From contig NZ_CP071868.1 in assembly GCF_017569225.1 (NCBI RefSeq), positions 372,001 through 436,000 on the forward strand: a stretch of 64,000 nt of DNA. Reading direction: 5' to 3'. Position 1 is the first letter of the stretch; every line of letters begins with the position of its first letter. This DNA is from Pengzhenrongella sicca (GTDB lineage Bacteria; Actinomycetota; Actinomycetes; Actinomycetales; Cellulomonadaceae). The position numbers and the translations under genes were made by a program. The notes below the pieces were generated by a model. The model was not told the DNA's origin. It ran no database searches and was given only the letters and a program-made list of their open reading frames with translations. Positions 1 through 10,841 of this stretch are shown here, piece after piece.

Positions 1-1183
1 GCGTCGTCGACGCCGGGTGGATCACGAGCGAGCGGACGTCGCCGATGTTGGCGACGTTCGAGTGCAGCTCGAGCGCGGACACGAACGCCTTGCCCGCCTC
101 CGCGCCTCCGTCGATCTCGAACGCGAGCACGGCGCCGGACCCGCGCGGCGCGTATTTCAGGGCGCGGTCGTGCCACGGGCTCGAGGCGAGCCCGGCGTAG
201 TGCACGCCCAGGACGTCGTCGCGGGCCTCGAGCCACTCGGCGACCTTCTGCGCGTTGGCGACGTGGCGCTCGATGCGCAGCGACAGGGTCTCGATGCCCT
301 GTTCGATGAGGAACGCGTTGAACGGCGAGATCGCGGGGCCGAGGTCGCGCAGCAGCTGGACGCGGGCCTTGAGAATGTACGAGAGGTTCACCGGGGCGAA
401 CGCGCCGCCGACGCCGAGATCCCGGGCGAACACGAGGCCGTGGTAGCTCGGGTCCGGGGTGTTGAAGTTCGGGAACCGCTCGGGGTGCTGCGCGTAGTCG
501 AACGTGCCGCCGTCGACGATGACGCCGCCGATGGCCGTGCCGTGCCCGCCGAGGTACTTCGTCGCCGAGTGCACGACGACGTCGGCCCCGAACTCGATCG
601 GGCGGATCAGGTACGGCGTCGCGACGGTGTTGTCGACGACGAGCGGCAGGCCAGCGGTGTGCGCGACCTCGGCGACCGCCTCGATGTCGAGGATGTCCGA
701 GCGCGGGTTCGGGATGGTCTCGGCGAAGACCAGCTTGGTGTTCGGGCGGATCGCGTCGCGCCAGGACTGCGGGTCGTGCGGGTCGTCAACGAAGCTCGTG
801 GTGATGCCGAGCTTGGGCAGCGTGTAGTGGAAGAGGTTGTAGGTGCCGCCATACAGGCTCGGGCTCGAGACGATGTGGTCGCCCGACTCCGCGATGTTGA
901 GGATCGCGATCGTCGTGGCGGCCGAGCCGGAGGCCAGGAAGAGGGCGCCGACGCCGCCCTCGAGCGAGGCGACCCGGTTCTCGACGACCTCCGTCGTCGG
1001 GTTGCCGATGCGGGTGTAGATCGGGCCGAGGTCCTTGAGTGCGAACCGGTCGGCGGCGACCTCGGCGCTCGGGAAGACGTACGACGTCGTCTGGTAGATG
1101 GGCAGCGCGCGAGCGCCGGTGGCGGGGTCCGGGGTCTGGCCGGCGTGGATCTGGCGGGTCTCGAAGGACCAGGCGTCGTTCAC
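1..1183 (-). CDS. metY: O-acetylhomoserine sulfhydrylase (partial, 3' end outside window)
   Basis: PLP enzyme that joins O-acetylhomoserine and sulfide to give homocysteine in direct methionine synthesis. The GTG start at 1183 is preceded by AAGGAG and opens with VNDAWSFETRQIHAGQTPDP, the typical family N-terminus. The PLP-binding segment SATKYLGGHGT is visible, with Lys209 encoded at 557-559. The visible 394 codons end at SLVIHPASTT, so roughly the last 35-40 residues lie beyond the window edge. No frameshift is seen. It is divergent from the NlpC/P60 gene across 440 bp. Cystathionine gamma-synthase relatives share the fold, but the length and N-terminus favour MetY. Confidence 0.92.
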   Translation of the reverse strand, partial: MNDAWSFETRQIHAGQTPDPATGARALPIYQTTSYVFPSAEVAADRFALKDLGPIYTRIGNPTTEVVENRVASLEGGVGALFLASGSAATTIAILNIAESGDHIVSSPSLYGGTYNLFHYTLPKLGITTSFVDDPHDPQSWRDAIRPNTKLVFAETIPNPRSDILDIEAVAEVAHTAGLPLVVDNTVATPYLIRPIEFGADVVVHSATKYLGGHGTAIGGVIVDGGTFDYAQHPERFPNFNTPDPSYHGLVFARDLGVGGAFAPVNLSYILKARVQLLRDLGPAISPFNAFLIEQGIETLSLRIERHVANAQKVAEWLEARDDVLGVHYAGLASSPWHDRALKYAPRGSGAVLAFEIDGGAEAGKAFVSALELHSNVANIGDVRSLVIHPASTT

Positions 1184-1519
1184 AGGTGTGCTCCTTGGGC
1201 AGGCCGCGGTGCGATGCCCGGCGTGTTGACCGGTCCGCCCGCGAGGGGGGGTGGGGGTCGCACGAAAGGGGGTGCCAGCCGGGGAGGAGGCGAGGGCCGC
1301 CCGCAGGGGCGAGCCGCCTCATCGGGCGATGGGCACAGCCGAACGTGCGGGGTCAGCGACACATTCGGCGGGACATGGGGCCGAGACTACGAGCAGGCGT
1401 CCTCATGATGGAACAGGCGTCTCACTGGATGGACGCGATGAGCAGGTGGCAGGCCTCCGGATAGCCCCAGATGGGGCGCCCGGGCGCCGATTCGGGTAGA
1501 GCGTCCCGAATGACATCCG
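1184..1519. other. Divergent intergenic region between metY and the NlpC/P60 gene
   Basis: No gene is supported here. On the metY strand there is a GAGGCG...CGCCTC helix enclosing a GCCC/GGGC hairpin (about 1287-1320). This could be leader structure, but none of the known SAM or SAH riboswitch cores (for example a conserved GGCAACC) could be recognised. Confidence 0.5.
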
Positions 1520-1546
1520 TGTGACTCATGTGACTGGTGTGACTCG
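1520..1546 (-). promoter_or_regulatory. Three 9-bp direct repeats, MtrA-box-like
   Basis: Read on the minus strand, GTCACA occurs three times at exact 9-bp spacing (GTCACA-N3-GTCACA-N3-GTCACA). Mycobacterial MtrA is reported to bind tandem 9-nt repeats of the form GTCACAgcg, and ripA-like NlpC/P60 hydrolases are among its targets. The repeats sit just upstream of the putative -35 of the hydrolase gene. MtrA binding is inferred, not shown. Confidence 0.6.
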
Positions 1547-1548
1547 TG

Positions 1549-1577
1549 TTCACTTCTGGGACTCGAGTCGATAGCGT
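1549..1577 (+). promoter_or_regulatory. Putative promoter of the NlpC/P60 gene
   Basis: TTCACT (1549-1554), a 17-bp spacer and TAGCGT (1572-1577) give an actinobacterial-type -35/-10 arrangement about 48 bp before the GTG start. The -35 is weak, which would fit activator dependence on the adjacent repeats. Confidence 0.4.
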
Positions 1578-1624
1578 TCGTCTAGGCCCGCATCTCGCGC
1601 GGCCGTGATGAGGAGTGCACCCGC

Positions 1625-2995
1625 GTGCGATTCGAACCCCAGGCCCGCCTGCGTAGGCCGCTCGCTGTGCTCTCGCTCGGACTGATCGTCGCGCTCGGCC
1701 CGGCAGCCACGTCGGTCGCCGACCCGGTCGACCCGTCGCAGGAGGCGCTCGACTCCGCGCGCAGCGCCGTGACCGCCGGCGTCAGCGCGATCGCGGACAT
1801 CGAGGTGCAGCTCGCGCAGCAGAGCGTCACGCGGGACACGGCCTACGCCGCGGCGGCCGCGGCGGGCGAGGCCTACCTCCAGGCGGACCAGGCGCGGCAG
1901 GCCGCCGAGGCCGCCGCGACCCGCGCGGCCGAACTGCTCGCTGCCGCCAACGCCGACACGGAGGCCTCGCGCCGCACCCTCGTCGCGATCGCCCTCTCCG
2001 CCGCGCGTTCGGGCAGCTCGATGGACGGCGTGGCGGCGTTCCTCTCGGCCGACGGCTTCGACGACGTCGTCGAGCGCAGCACGGCGCTCAGCCGCATGGG
2101 CGCCAAGGCCGACCGCGCGGTGCAGGAGTTCAAGGCGTCGACGCTCGTCGCGAACGCGCTGAGCGAGCGCGCCGACGAGGCCGTCGCCGAGCGGGAGCGG
2201 ACGGCGAACGAGGCCGAGGCCGCCCTCGCCACCGCCACCACCGCGCAGGCCGACGCCGACGCGGCGGTCGCCGCGGCGACGGCGCAGCGCGAGTCCCTCA
2301 TCGTCCAGCTCGCCGCGGCGCGCAGCACCACCGCGGAGATCGAGCGGGCCCGCCAGGATCAGATCGACGCCGACCGGGCGGTGCGTGCCAGCGCCGCCGC
2401 CCAGGCCGCGCGCACGGTGGTGGCCGTGGCAGCCAGCCCGGCCGCGACGCCGGCGGCGAGCGCGCCCGCGGCCGCCCAGCCCGCGACGCCGGCCGCGACC
2501 GCGCCCGCCGCTACCGCGCCCGGCGCGCCCGCCCCGGCGCCCGCGCCGGCGGCACCCGCCCCGGCCGCGCCGGCACCCGTCGTCGCGCCGCCCGTGTCCG
2601 TGCCGAGCGGGAGCTCGCGCGGTTCGGCGGCCCAGGGCGCCGCCGCGGTCGCGTGGGCCACGGGCCAGCTCGGCCTGCCGTACGTGTGGGGCGCGACCGG
2701 ACCCGGGTCGTACGACTGCTCGGGCTTCACCTCGACCGCCTGGCGGAACGCGGGCCTGAGCATCGGCCGCACGTCCCGCCAGCAGTACTCGGCGAGCCTG
2801 AAGATCAGCTACAACGACCTGCGGCCGGGTGACCTCGTGTTCTGGGGGACCAACCCGGGTGACCCGTCGACCGTCTACCACGTGGCGATGTGGGCGGGCA
2901 ACGGCCAGATCGTCGAGGCCGCACGGCCGGGCGTGCCGACGCACGTCGCGCCGATGCGCTGGGCCAGCACGATGGACTTCGCCGGCCGCCCCTGA
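1625..2995 (+). CDS. Secreted NlpC/P60 peptidoglycan endopeptidase (RipA-like)
   Basis: A 456-residue exported wall hydrolase, expected to cut stem peptides during growth or division. An N-terminal signal peptide (about residues 10-36, ending near SVADP) is followed by a long Ala/Glu-rich coiled-coil region (about 40-250), then an Ala-Pro linker (about 265-325), then the C-terminal NlpC/P60 domain. Catalytic Cys365 is in YDCSGF and the catalytic His is His419 in VYHVAMW. The GTG start at 1625 is the one that gives a complete signal peptide. Domain order matches RipA/RpfB-associated hydrolases. It is monocistronic, with a strong hairpin downstream. Confidence 0.9.
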   Translation: MRFEPQARLRRPLAVLSLGLIVALGPAATSVADPVDPSQEALDSARSAVTAGVSAIADIEVQLAQQSVTRDTAYAAAAAAGEAYLQADQARQAAEAAATRAAELLAAANADTEASRRTLVAIALSAARSGSSMDGVAAFLSADGFDDVVERSTALSRMGAKADRAVQEFKASTLVANALSERADEAVAERERTANEAEAALATATTAQADADAAVAAATAQRESLIVQLAAARSTTAEIERARQDQIDADRAVRASAAAQAARTVVAVAASPAATPAASAPAAAQPATPAATAPAATAPGAPAPAPAPAAPAPAAPAPVVAPPVSVPSGSSRGSAAQGAAAVAWATGQLGLPYVWGATGPGSYDCSGFTSTAWRNAGLSIGRTSRQQYSASLKISYNDLRPGDLVFWGTNPGDPSTVYHVAMWAGNGQIVEAARPGVPTHVAPMRWASTMDFAGRP

Positions 2996-3032
2996 CCCGC
3001 AGCCCTCGGGCCGCCTCGCGGGGCGCCGCGCT

Positions 3033-3089
3033 GCTCGGTACCCGCACGCACGCTCGGTACCCGCACGCACGCTCGGTACCCGCACGCAC
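3033..3089 (+). repeat. Three perfect 19-bp tandem repeats
   Basis: The unit GCTCGGTACCCGCACGCAC occurs three times head to tail without mismatch, in the untranslated space after the NlpC/P60 stop and directly before the terminator hairpin. Confidence 0.95.
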
Positions 3090-3126
3090 GAGCGCCGAGC
3101 GGGTCCGTGGGACCAGCTCGGCGCTC
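3090..3126. terminator. Long hairpin between convergent genes
   Basis: An 11-bp perfect stem (3090-3100 with 3116-3126) is continued, after one mismatch, by 5 bp (GGTCC/GGACC) closing a GTG loop. There is no T tract. It lies between the convergent hydrolase and ppa genes and probably stops both. Confidence 0.7.
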
Positions 3127-3148
3127 GCATGCGGCGGTGTCGGGGGAG

Positions 3149-3652
3149 TCAGTGACCGTTCGCGTAGTAGCCGGTGTCGATCGCGCGCTGGCGTGAGCGC
3201 TGGATCTCCGCCTCGGCGTCATCGCGGCCGACCCAGTGGGCGCCCTCGACGGACTTGCCCGGCTCGAGGTCCTTGTAGACCTCGAAGAAGTGCTGGATCT
3301 CGAGGCGGTGGAAGTCGGACACGTCGTCGATGTCCTGGCGCCAGCTCGCGCGCTGGTCGCCGGCCGGCACGCACAGCACCTTGTCGTCGCCGCCGGCCTC
3401 GTCGCGCATGCGGAACATGCCGAGCGCGCGGCACCGGATCAGGCAGCCCGGGAAGGTGGGCTCCTCCAGGAGCACGAGCGCGTCGAGCGGGTCGCCGTCC
3501 TCGCCCAGGGTGCCGTCGATGAAGCCGTAGTCGTCCGGGTAGCGCGTCGAGGTGAACAGCATGCGGTCGAGGCGGATCCGCCCGGTCGCATGGTCCATCT
3601 CGTACTTGTTGCGCTGACCCTTCGGGATCTCGATCGTGACGTCGAACTCCAC
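3149..3652 (-). CDS. ppa: Inorganic pyrophosphatase (family I)
   Basis: Cytoplasmic hydrolase that splits pyrophosphate to two phosphates and so pulls biosynthetic reactions forward. It has 167 residues, the normal size. The signature [11 protein letters not shown] (about residues 51-61) holds the metal-binding aspartates Asp52, Asp54 and Asp57. The GTG start at 3652 follows AGGAG by 4 nt and opens [12 protein letters not shown], the standard N-terminus. A longer upstream reading adds 37 residues with no family match and is rejected. The gene is divergent from dacB, as in many actinobacteria. Confidence 0.95.
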   Translation of the reverse strand: MEFDVTIEIPKGQRNKYEMDHATGRIRLDRMLFTSTRYPDDYGFIDGTLGEDGDPLDALVLLEEPTFPGCLIRCRALGMFRMRDEAGGDDKVLCVPAGDQRASWRQDIDDVSDFHRLEIQHFFEVYKDLEPGKSVEGAHWVGRDDAEAEIQRSRQRAIDTGYYANGH

Positions 3653-3786
3653 TGTGCTCCTCCGCGAGGCGCGCCCGGCCATCCGTACGGCAGGCCGCTG
3701 GTTGAGGGAACTAGTGTGACGCACCGACGGGCGGTACGCGCCCGAACCGCGCGAACGGCGCACAAACGCATGGGCGAGGACGACGC

Positions 3787-5202
3787 ATGGGCAGGGCCGG
3801 CAGGGTCACCGGGGTCGCCGCGCTCGTCGTGCTGCTCGGCGCCGGCGGCTACGGGACGGCCGACGCCTACGACCTGGTGCCCGGGATCGTCACGCTCGCG
3901 CCGTCGCCGGCCCCGCCCGAGCCGTTCCCGACCGCGCCCGGGGCCGTCCCCGCGCCCGCGCCCACGGGCGTGCTCGCGGACCTGGCGACGGACGCGCCGG
4001 TGCCGGCGGCGGACCGAGTCGCCGGGCTGCTGGCGGCCCTGGTCGCGGACACCCGGCTCGGCCCGTCGGTCGGCGCCGTCGTGGTCGACCAGCTGACGGG
4101 CGACGTCCTGGCCGAGCACGACGCCGCCGGAGCGCACACGCCGGCGTCGACCGCGAAGCTGGTCACCGCGGTCGCGGCGCTCAGCGCGATCGGGGCCGAC
4201 GAGACCGTGCGCACGGCCGTGGTGCGCGGCGGCGACGGCGAGATCGTGCTCGTCGGGGGCGGCGACATGATGCTGGCGGCGGGCGCGGGCGACCTCACCA
4301 CGGTCAACGGGCGGGCCGGCCTCGCCGATCTCGCCACCTCGGTCGCGCACGAGCTCGCCCTCGCCGGGACGACGACGGTCACCCTCGGCGTCGACGACAC
4401 CCTGTTCTCCGGGCCCGCCGTCAGCCCGGGCTGGGACGCGAGCGACCTGTCCAACGGCTTCACCGCGCCGATCAGCGCCCTCGCGGTCGACATCGCCGCG
4501 CTGCGCGACGACGTCGACTACCCGCCGCGCGAGGCCGACCCCGCCCTCGCGGCCGCGCGGCAGTTCGCCACCGCGCTCGCGGCCGCCGGGATCACCGTCT
4601 CCGGTGCGCCGACCCGGACTACGGCCACCGCGGGAGCCGTCGAGCTCGGCGCGGTCGAGTCCGCACCCCTGGGCGAGGTCGTGGAGTACTTCCTCACGTC
4701 GTCCGACAACGCGATCACCGAGGTGGTCGCGCGGCTCGTCGCGCTCGACGCGGGCCTGCCCGCGAGCTTCGACGGCGCGACCGAGGCGGTGCTCGCGCAG
4801 GTCCGCCAGCTCGGGGTCGACACGACGGGTGCTCGCCTCGTGGATGCCAGCGGGCTCGCGGACGGGTCGGCGCTGCCGGCCACGACCCTGCTCGGCCTCC
4901 TGCGGGCGATCACCGACCCCGGCCACCCCGAGCTGCGGGAGGTCGCGGTCGGGATGCCGATCGGCGGGCTCCGCGGGACGCTCAGCGACCGCTTCCTCGC
5001 CTCGCCGGCGCGCGGGCTCGTGCGCGCGAAGACGGGCAGCCTGACCGGGGTCACCTCCCTCGCCGGCACGGTGGTCAGCGCCGACGGCCGCCAGCTGCTG
5101 TTCGTCGTGCTCGCGGACCAGACGCCGGCGGGCGGGCAGGGCGGCCCGCGCCAGGCGATCGACGCGTTCGTCGGGCAGCTCGCCGCCTGCGGCTGCAGCT
5201 GA
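3787..5202 (+). CDS. dacB: D-alanyl-D-alanine carboxypeptidase/endopeptidase (PBP4, peptidase S13)
   Basis: Low-molecular-weight penicillin-binding protein that trims peptidoglycan pentapeptides and can cut cross-links outside the membrane. It has 471 residues. An N-terminal hydrophobic segment (about 7-27) acts as signal or anchor, followed by a Pro-rich linker (about 38-60). All three active-site motifs are present: STAK at Ser121-Lys124, SDN at Ser306-Asn308, and KTG at Lys415. The ATG at 3787 follows a GAGGA site. An in-frame ATG a few codons upstream is possible. It is divergent from ppa. Confidence 0.92.
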   Translation: MGRAGRVTGVAALVVLLGAGGYGTADAYDLVPGIVTLAPSPAPPEPFPTAPGAVPAPAPTGVLADLATDAPVPAADRVAGLLAALVADTRLGPSVGAVVVDQLTGDVLAEHDAAGAHTPASTAKLVTAVAALSAIGADETVRTAVVRGGDGEIVLVGGGDMMLAAGAGDLTTVNGRAGLADLATSVAHELALAGTTTVTLGVDDTLFSGPAVSPGWDASDLSNGFTAPISALAVDIAALRDDVDYPPREADPALAAARQFATALAAAGITVSGAPTRTTATAGAVELGAVESAPLGEVVEYFLTSSDNAITEVVARLVALDAGLPASFDGATEAVLAQVRQLGVDTTGARLVDASGLADGSALPATTLLGLLRAITDPGHPELREVAVGMPIGGLRGTLSDRFLASPARGLVRAKTGSLTGVTSLAGTVVSADGRQLLFVVLADQTPAGGQGGPRQAIDAFVGQLAACGCS

Positions 5203-5233
5203 CCGGTCGCCGCCGGTCGCGCCGTCGCGCGGC

Positions 5234-5239
5234 TACCGT
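5234..5239 (+). promoter_or_regulatory. -10-like hexamer 6 nt before the zincin gene start
   Basis: TACCGT, then exactly 6 nt, then the ATG at 5246. This geometry puts the expected transcription start at the start codon (leaderless mRNA), and no Shine-Dalgarno sequence is present. Confidence 0.5.
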
Positions 5240-5245
5240 GGCGGG

Positions 5246-6382
5246 ATGAGCTCGAACCCGCACGCCGACGCCGCCCCCGACGCGGCGGCGTCCGCGGCAG
5301 TTCCCAGCCCGGTGAACTGGCCGCTCGCGGCGCGCCTCGCCGAGCGGCTGGTCCGGCCTGGCCCGGAGTCCGACCGCGGGGAGGCCATCGCCCTCGTCGA
5401 GGGCCTGCGCGCGGCGGCGGCCGCGGCGGCCGGGCACGTCTCGCGGATCACCGGCCTCGTCCCCGCCGACGGCTCGGACCCCGCGGTGGCCGGCGTCTCC
5501 CGCGTCCTCGTGCTCGACCGCCCGGGCTGGGCCCGCGCGAACACCGAGATCCTCGCCGCGCTCACCGCCGACGTCGCGATCCGGCCGGGCGGGAAGGTCC
5601 CCTCGCGCGCGACTCGGGCCGCCGGCGCCGCGGAGGCCGCGGGCGTGCTCGCGCTGCTGTCGGGGAAGGTGCTCGGCCAGTTCGACCCGTTCAGCCGGCG
5701 GCCCGAGGCGGGCGCGGGCGCAACGGTGCCGGGCCGGCTCCTGCTGATCGCGCCGAACGTGCTGCAGGTCGAGCGTGACCTCAACGTCGTCCCGGCGGAC
5801 TTTCGCCTGTGGGTCGCCCTGCACGAGCAGACGCACGCGCTGCAGTTCGCGGCCGCGCCGTGGCTCGCCGAGCACCTGCGCGAGCGGATCGGCGCGCTGC
5901 TGGGCGACCTCACCCGCGAGCAGGGCGGCGACGCGGAGCGGGTCCGCGCCTTCGTCGGGCTCGTCGCGCGGCTGGTGCGCGGCGACGACGACGGGTCCGG
6001 CCTCGACGCGCTGCTGCAGCCCGACGAGCGGCGGGTCCTCGCCGAGGTCAGCGCCGTGATGGCGCTGCTCGAGGGGCACGCCGACGTCGCGATGGACGCC
6101 GTCGGCCGCGCCGTCGTGCCGACCGTCCGCCAGATCCGCGCCCGGTTCGAGTCCCGCCGGTCCGCCCCGGGCCGCCGCGGCCCGGCGGACCGCGTGCTGC
6201 GCCGGCTGCTCGGCCTGGACCAGAAGCTCGCGCAGTACCGCGAGGGCGCCGCGTTCGTGCGGGCGGTGACCGGCGCGGTCGGGCAGGACGGCCTCAACGC
6301 GGCCTGGCTCGAGCCCGCGAACCTGCCGCAGTCGCGCGAGATCGTGGACCCGCGCGCGTGGGTCCGGCGCGTCCATGGCTGA
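5246..6382 (+). CDS. Zinc-dependent metalloprotease-like protein (DUF2342 / F420-biosynthesis-associated family)
   Basis: A 378-residue protein of the actinobacterial family found between dacB and tilS. The zincin motif LHEQTHALQF supplies His193, Glu194 and His197. The N-terminal NWPLAARLAERLVRPGP block is typical of the family. The substrate is unknown; the link to coenzyme F420 in the family name is by phylogenetic association only. The stop lies 6 bp before tilS, so the two are probably co-transcribed. No signal peptide is seen, so it is likely cytoplasmic. Confidence 0.8.
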   Translation: MSSNPHADAAPDAAASAAVPSPVNWPLAARLAERLVRPGPESDRGEAIALVEGLRAAAAAAAGHVSRITGLVPADGSDPAVAGVSRVLVLDRPGWARANTEILAALTADVAIRPGGKVPSRATRAAGAAEAAGVLALLSGKVLGQFDPFSRRPEAGAGATVPGRLLLIAPNVLQVERDLNVVPADFRLWVALHEQTHALQFAAAPWLAEHLRERIGALLGDLTREQGGDAERVRAFVGLVARLVRGDDDGSGLDALLQPDERRVLAEVSAVMALLEGHADVAMDAVGRAVVPTVRQIRARFESRRSAPGRRGPADRVLRRLLGLDQKLAQYREGAAFVRAVTGAVGQDGLNAAWLEPANLPQSREIVDPRAWVRRVHG

Positions 6383-6388
6383 GGCCCG

Positions 6389-7468
6389 ATGACGGGGCCG
6401 CCCCCGGCGGTCGCCGCGGCCCGGGTCGCGGTGCGGGCCGACCTCGCTGACCTGCCCCCGGGCGCGCTCGTGCTCGTGGCGTGCTCGGGCGGGCCGGACT
6501 CGCTCGCGCTCGCCGCGACGACGGCGTTCGTCTCGGCGCGCGCCGGGCTGCGTGCCGGCGCCGTCGTCGTCGACCACGGGCTCCAGGCGGGCAGCGCGGA
6601 CGTCGCGCGCGACGCCGCGCGGGCCTGCCGGGACCTCGGGCTCGACCCGGTCCGGGTCGTGGCGGTCGAGGTCGGCGGCGGCGGCGGGCCGGAGGCCGCG
6701 GCCCGGTCGGCCCGGTACACCGCGCTCGAGGCCGCGGCGACCGAGCTCGGCGCCGCCGCGGTGCTGCTCGGGCACACGCTTGACGACCAGGCGGAGACGG
6801 TGCTGCTCGCGCTGGCCCGGGGGTCGGGCGCGCGCTCGCTCGCGGGCATGCCCGCGCGCCGCGGGTCGCTGCGCCGGCCCCTGCTCGGCCTGCGCCGCGA
6901 GCAGACCCTGGCGGTCTGCGCCGCGCTCGGCCTCGCCCCGTGGCACGACCCGACCAACGGCGGGCCTTGCGCCCCCGTGGCGCCCGCGGCGGCGTCGGCG
7001 CAGACCGCCGCGGCGGGGCCCGCGCAGCGCCGCCGCGAGGTCCGCCACCGCGTGCTCCCGCTGCTCGAGGACGTGCTCGGGCCGGGCGTGGCCCTCGCCC
7101 TCGCGCGGACGGGCGACCAGCTCCGTGAGGACGCCGAGGCCCTCGAGGCGCTCGCGGCCACGCTGCTCGCGGCGGCCGAGGCCGCGGCGGCCGAGACCAC
7201 GGCGGCCGGGCCTGCGGGGGCGGACCCTGCCGGGGCGGGGCTCGACGTCGACCTGCTCGCCGCCGCGCCGGCCGCGGTGCGCCGGCGGGCGCTGCGCCTG
7301 GCAGCGATCGGCGCGGGCTGCCCGCCGGGGGCGCTGCACCGCGCGCACGTGCTCGCGATGGACGCGCTCGTGACCGCGTGGCACGGCCAGGCCGGCGTCG
7401 ATCTGCCCGGCCGAATCGCCCTGGCGCGCGCATGTGGGAGGCTGACCTTTCACAACCCCCAGTACTGA
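6389..7468 (+). CDS. tilS: tRNA(Ile)-lysidine synthase
   Basis: ATP-dependent enzyme that converts the wobble cytidine of tRNA-Ile(CAU) to lysidine, allowing AUA decoding. It has 359 residues. The PP-loop SGGPDS is at residues 33-38, with the family block [19 protein letters not shown] further on. The middle segment where relatives read roughly DPSNxDPRFxRVRVR is replaced here by an Ala/Gln-rich stretch (about residues 190-210) before [12 protein letters not shown], a small lineage-specific insertion. It is followed by hpt after 12 bp, the usual actinobacterial pair. Confidence 0.92.
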   Translation: MTGPPPAVAAARVAVRADLADLPPGALVLVACSGGPDSLALAATTAFVSARAGLRAGAVVVDHGLQAGSADVARDAARACRDLGLDPVRVVAVEVGGGGGPEAAARSARYTALEAAATELGAAAVLLGHTLDDQAETVLLALARGSGARSLAGMPARRGSLRRPLLGLRREQTLAVCAALGLAPWHDPTNGGPCAPVAPAAASAQTAAAGPAQRRREVRHRVLPLLEDVLGPGVALALARTGDQLREDAEALEALAATLLAAAEAAAAETTAAGPAGADPAGAGLDVDLLAAAPAAVRRRALRLAAIGAGCPPGALHRAHVLAMDALVTAWHGQAGVDLPGRIALARACGRLTFHNPQY

Positions 7469-7480
7469 GGAGCACCACCG

Positions 7481-8035
7481 GTGGACGCTGCGGACATGGG
7501 TGACGACCTTGAGCGAGTTCTCCTGACGGAGGAGCAGCTCGGGGTGCGGCTCGATGAGATGGCGGCCCAGATCGACGCCGACTACGCCGGCAAGTCGGTG
7601 CTCCTGGTCGGCGTGCTCAAGGGCGCTGTCATGGTGATGGCGGATCTTGCGCGCCGCCTGCACTGCCAGGTGGACATGGACTGGATGGCGGTCTCGTCCT
7701 ACGGCTCCGGCACCAAGTCCTCCGGGGTCGTGCGCATCCTCAAGGACCTCGACGCCGACCTGCACGGGCGCCACGTCCTGATCGTCGAGGACATCATCGA
7801 TTCGGGGCTGACCCTGTCCTGGCTGCTGTCCAACCTGCGCAGCCGCGGCCCGGAGAGCGTCGAGATCGCGACCATGCTCCGCAAGCCCGACGCGGCCAAG
7901 GTCGAGGTCGACGTGCGCTACGTCGGCTTCGAGATCCCGAACGAGTTCGTGGTCGGCTTCGGCCTGGACTACGGGGAGCGGTACCGCAACCTGCCGTTCG
8001 TCGGCACGCTCGCCCCGCACGTCTACAGCCACTGA
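7481..8035 (+). CDS. hpt: Hypoxanthine phosphoribosyltransferase
   Basis: Purine salvage enzyme that makes IMP and GMP from hypoxanthine and guanine plus PRPP. It has 184 residues. The PRPP-binding loop [11 protein letters not shown] (about 99-109) and the C-terminal [20 protein letters not shown] are textbook. The GTG at 7481 has GAGGAG about 9 nt upstream; an ATG five codons later is a possible alternative. It is placed between tilS and ftsH, a conserved order. Confidence 0.95.
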   Translation: MDAADMGDDLERVLLTEEQLGVRLDEMAAQIDADYAGKSVLLVGVLKGAVMVMADLARRLHCQVDMDWMAVSSYGSGTKSSGVVRILKDLDADLHGRHVLIVEDIIDSGLTLSWLLSNLRSRGPESVEIATMLRKPDAAKVEVDVRYVGFEIPNEFVVGFGLDYGERYRNLPFVGTLAPHVYSH

Positions 8036-8170
8036 GCCGCACGACGCGATCTGGCGTGGCCTTGGCCCTGGGCGAACACGCACCCCTGCGGCCAGGTTCA
8101 GCGTGTAACTTCAAGCTTCCGACCGTCCTCTGCGACCTGGAGGGATGAGGGGGCTCTGCCCCCGTCGCCC

Positions 8171-10213
<2,043 letters not shown>

Positions 10214-10217
10214 GCCG

Positions 10218-10814
10218 GTGACGTCCACGGAGGTATCCAAGGTCTCGGCGTCGTACGACGGAGCGCGGGTCGAGGCCGCGATCCGCGAGCTGCTCATCGC
10301 GGTCGGCGAGGACCCCGACCGCGAGGGGCTGCGCGAGACGCCGTCGCGGGTGGCGCGCGCCTACGCCGAGACGTTCGCCGGCCTGCGCCAGAGCGCGGCC
10401 GACGTGCTCAGCACGACGTTCGACCTCGGGCACGAGGAGATGGTGCTGGTCAAGGACATCGAGGTGTACTCGACGTGCGAGCACCACCTCGTGCCCTTCC
10501 ACGGCGTCGCGCACGTCGGGTACATCCCCTCGGTCAACGGCCGCGTCGCCGGGCTGAGCAAGCTGGCCCGGCTGGTCGACGTCTTCGCCCGGCGCCCCCA
10601 GGTTCAGGAGCGCCTGACGTCCCAGATCGCCGACGCGCTCGTGGAGTACCTCGAGCCGGCCGGCGCGATCGTCGTGATCGAGTGCGAGCACCTGTGCATG
10701 TCGATGCGCGGCGTCCGCAAGCCCGGATCCCGGACCGTCACGTCCGCCGTCCGTGGGCAGATGAGGGACATCGCGACGCGGGCCGAGGCCATGAGCCTCA
10801 TCATCGGCCGGTGA
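10218..10814 (+). CDS. folE: GTP cyclohydrolase I
   Basis: First enzyme of tetrahydrofolate synthesis: GTP to 7,8-dihydroneopterin triphosphate. It has 198 residues. Zinc ligands are visible as Cys87 and His90 in [10 protein letters not shown], and Cys158-region [10 protein letters not shown] supplies the third. The GTG start lies 4 bp after the ftsH stop, so it is translationally coupled or nearly so. It leads the folE-folP-folBK set. Confidence 0.96.
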   Translation: MTSTEVSKVSASYDGARVEAAIRELLIAVGEDPDREGLRETPSRVARAYAETFAGLRQSAADVLSTTFDLGHEEMVLVKDIEVYSTCEHHLVPFHGVAHVGYIPSVNGRVAGLSKLARLVDVFARRPQVQERLTSQIADALVEYLEPAGAIVVIECEHLCMSMRGVRKPGSRTVTSAVRGQMRDIATRAEAMSLIIGR

Positions 10815-10829
10815 CCGCAGCCGGGCGCT

Positions 10830-10835
10830 TAGGCT
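10830..10835 (+). promoter_or_regulatory. -10-like hexamer 6 nt before folP
   Basis: TAGGCT, 6 nt, then the GTG at 10842; leaderless geometry. This suggests folP can be transcribed separately from folE. Confidence 0.5.
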
Positions 10836-10841
10836 AACGCC

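Noticed and set aside
1184-1519. Possible SAM riboswitch in front of metY
   Set aside because: A GC hairpin is present, but no conserved core of SAM-I, SAM-II, SAM-IV or SAH riboswitches could be matched by eye. A covariance-model scan would decide.
1441-1624. c-di-AMP (ydaO) riboswitch before the NlpC/P60 gene
   Set aside because: Such riboswitches are common before actinobacterial wall hydrolases, but its conserved segments are not seen here.
1625-1650. tRNA-like ATTCGAACCCC string
   Set aside because: It is codons 2-6 of the NlpC/P60 gene; no acceptor or anticodon arms surround it.
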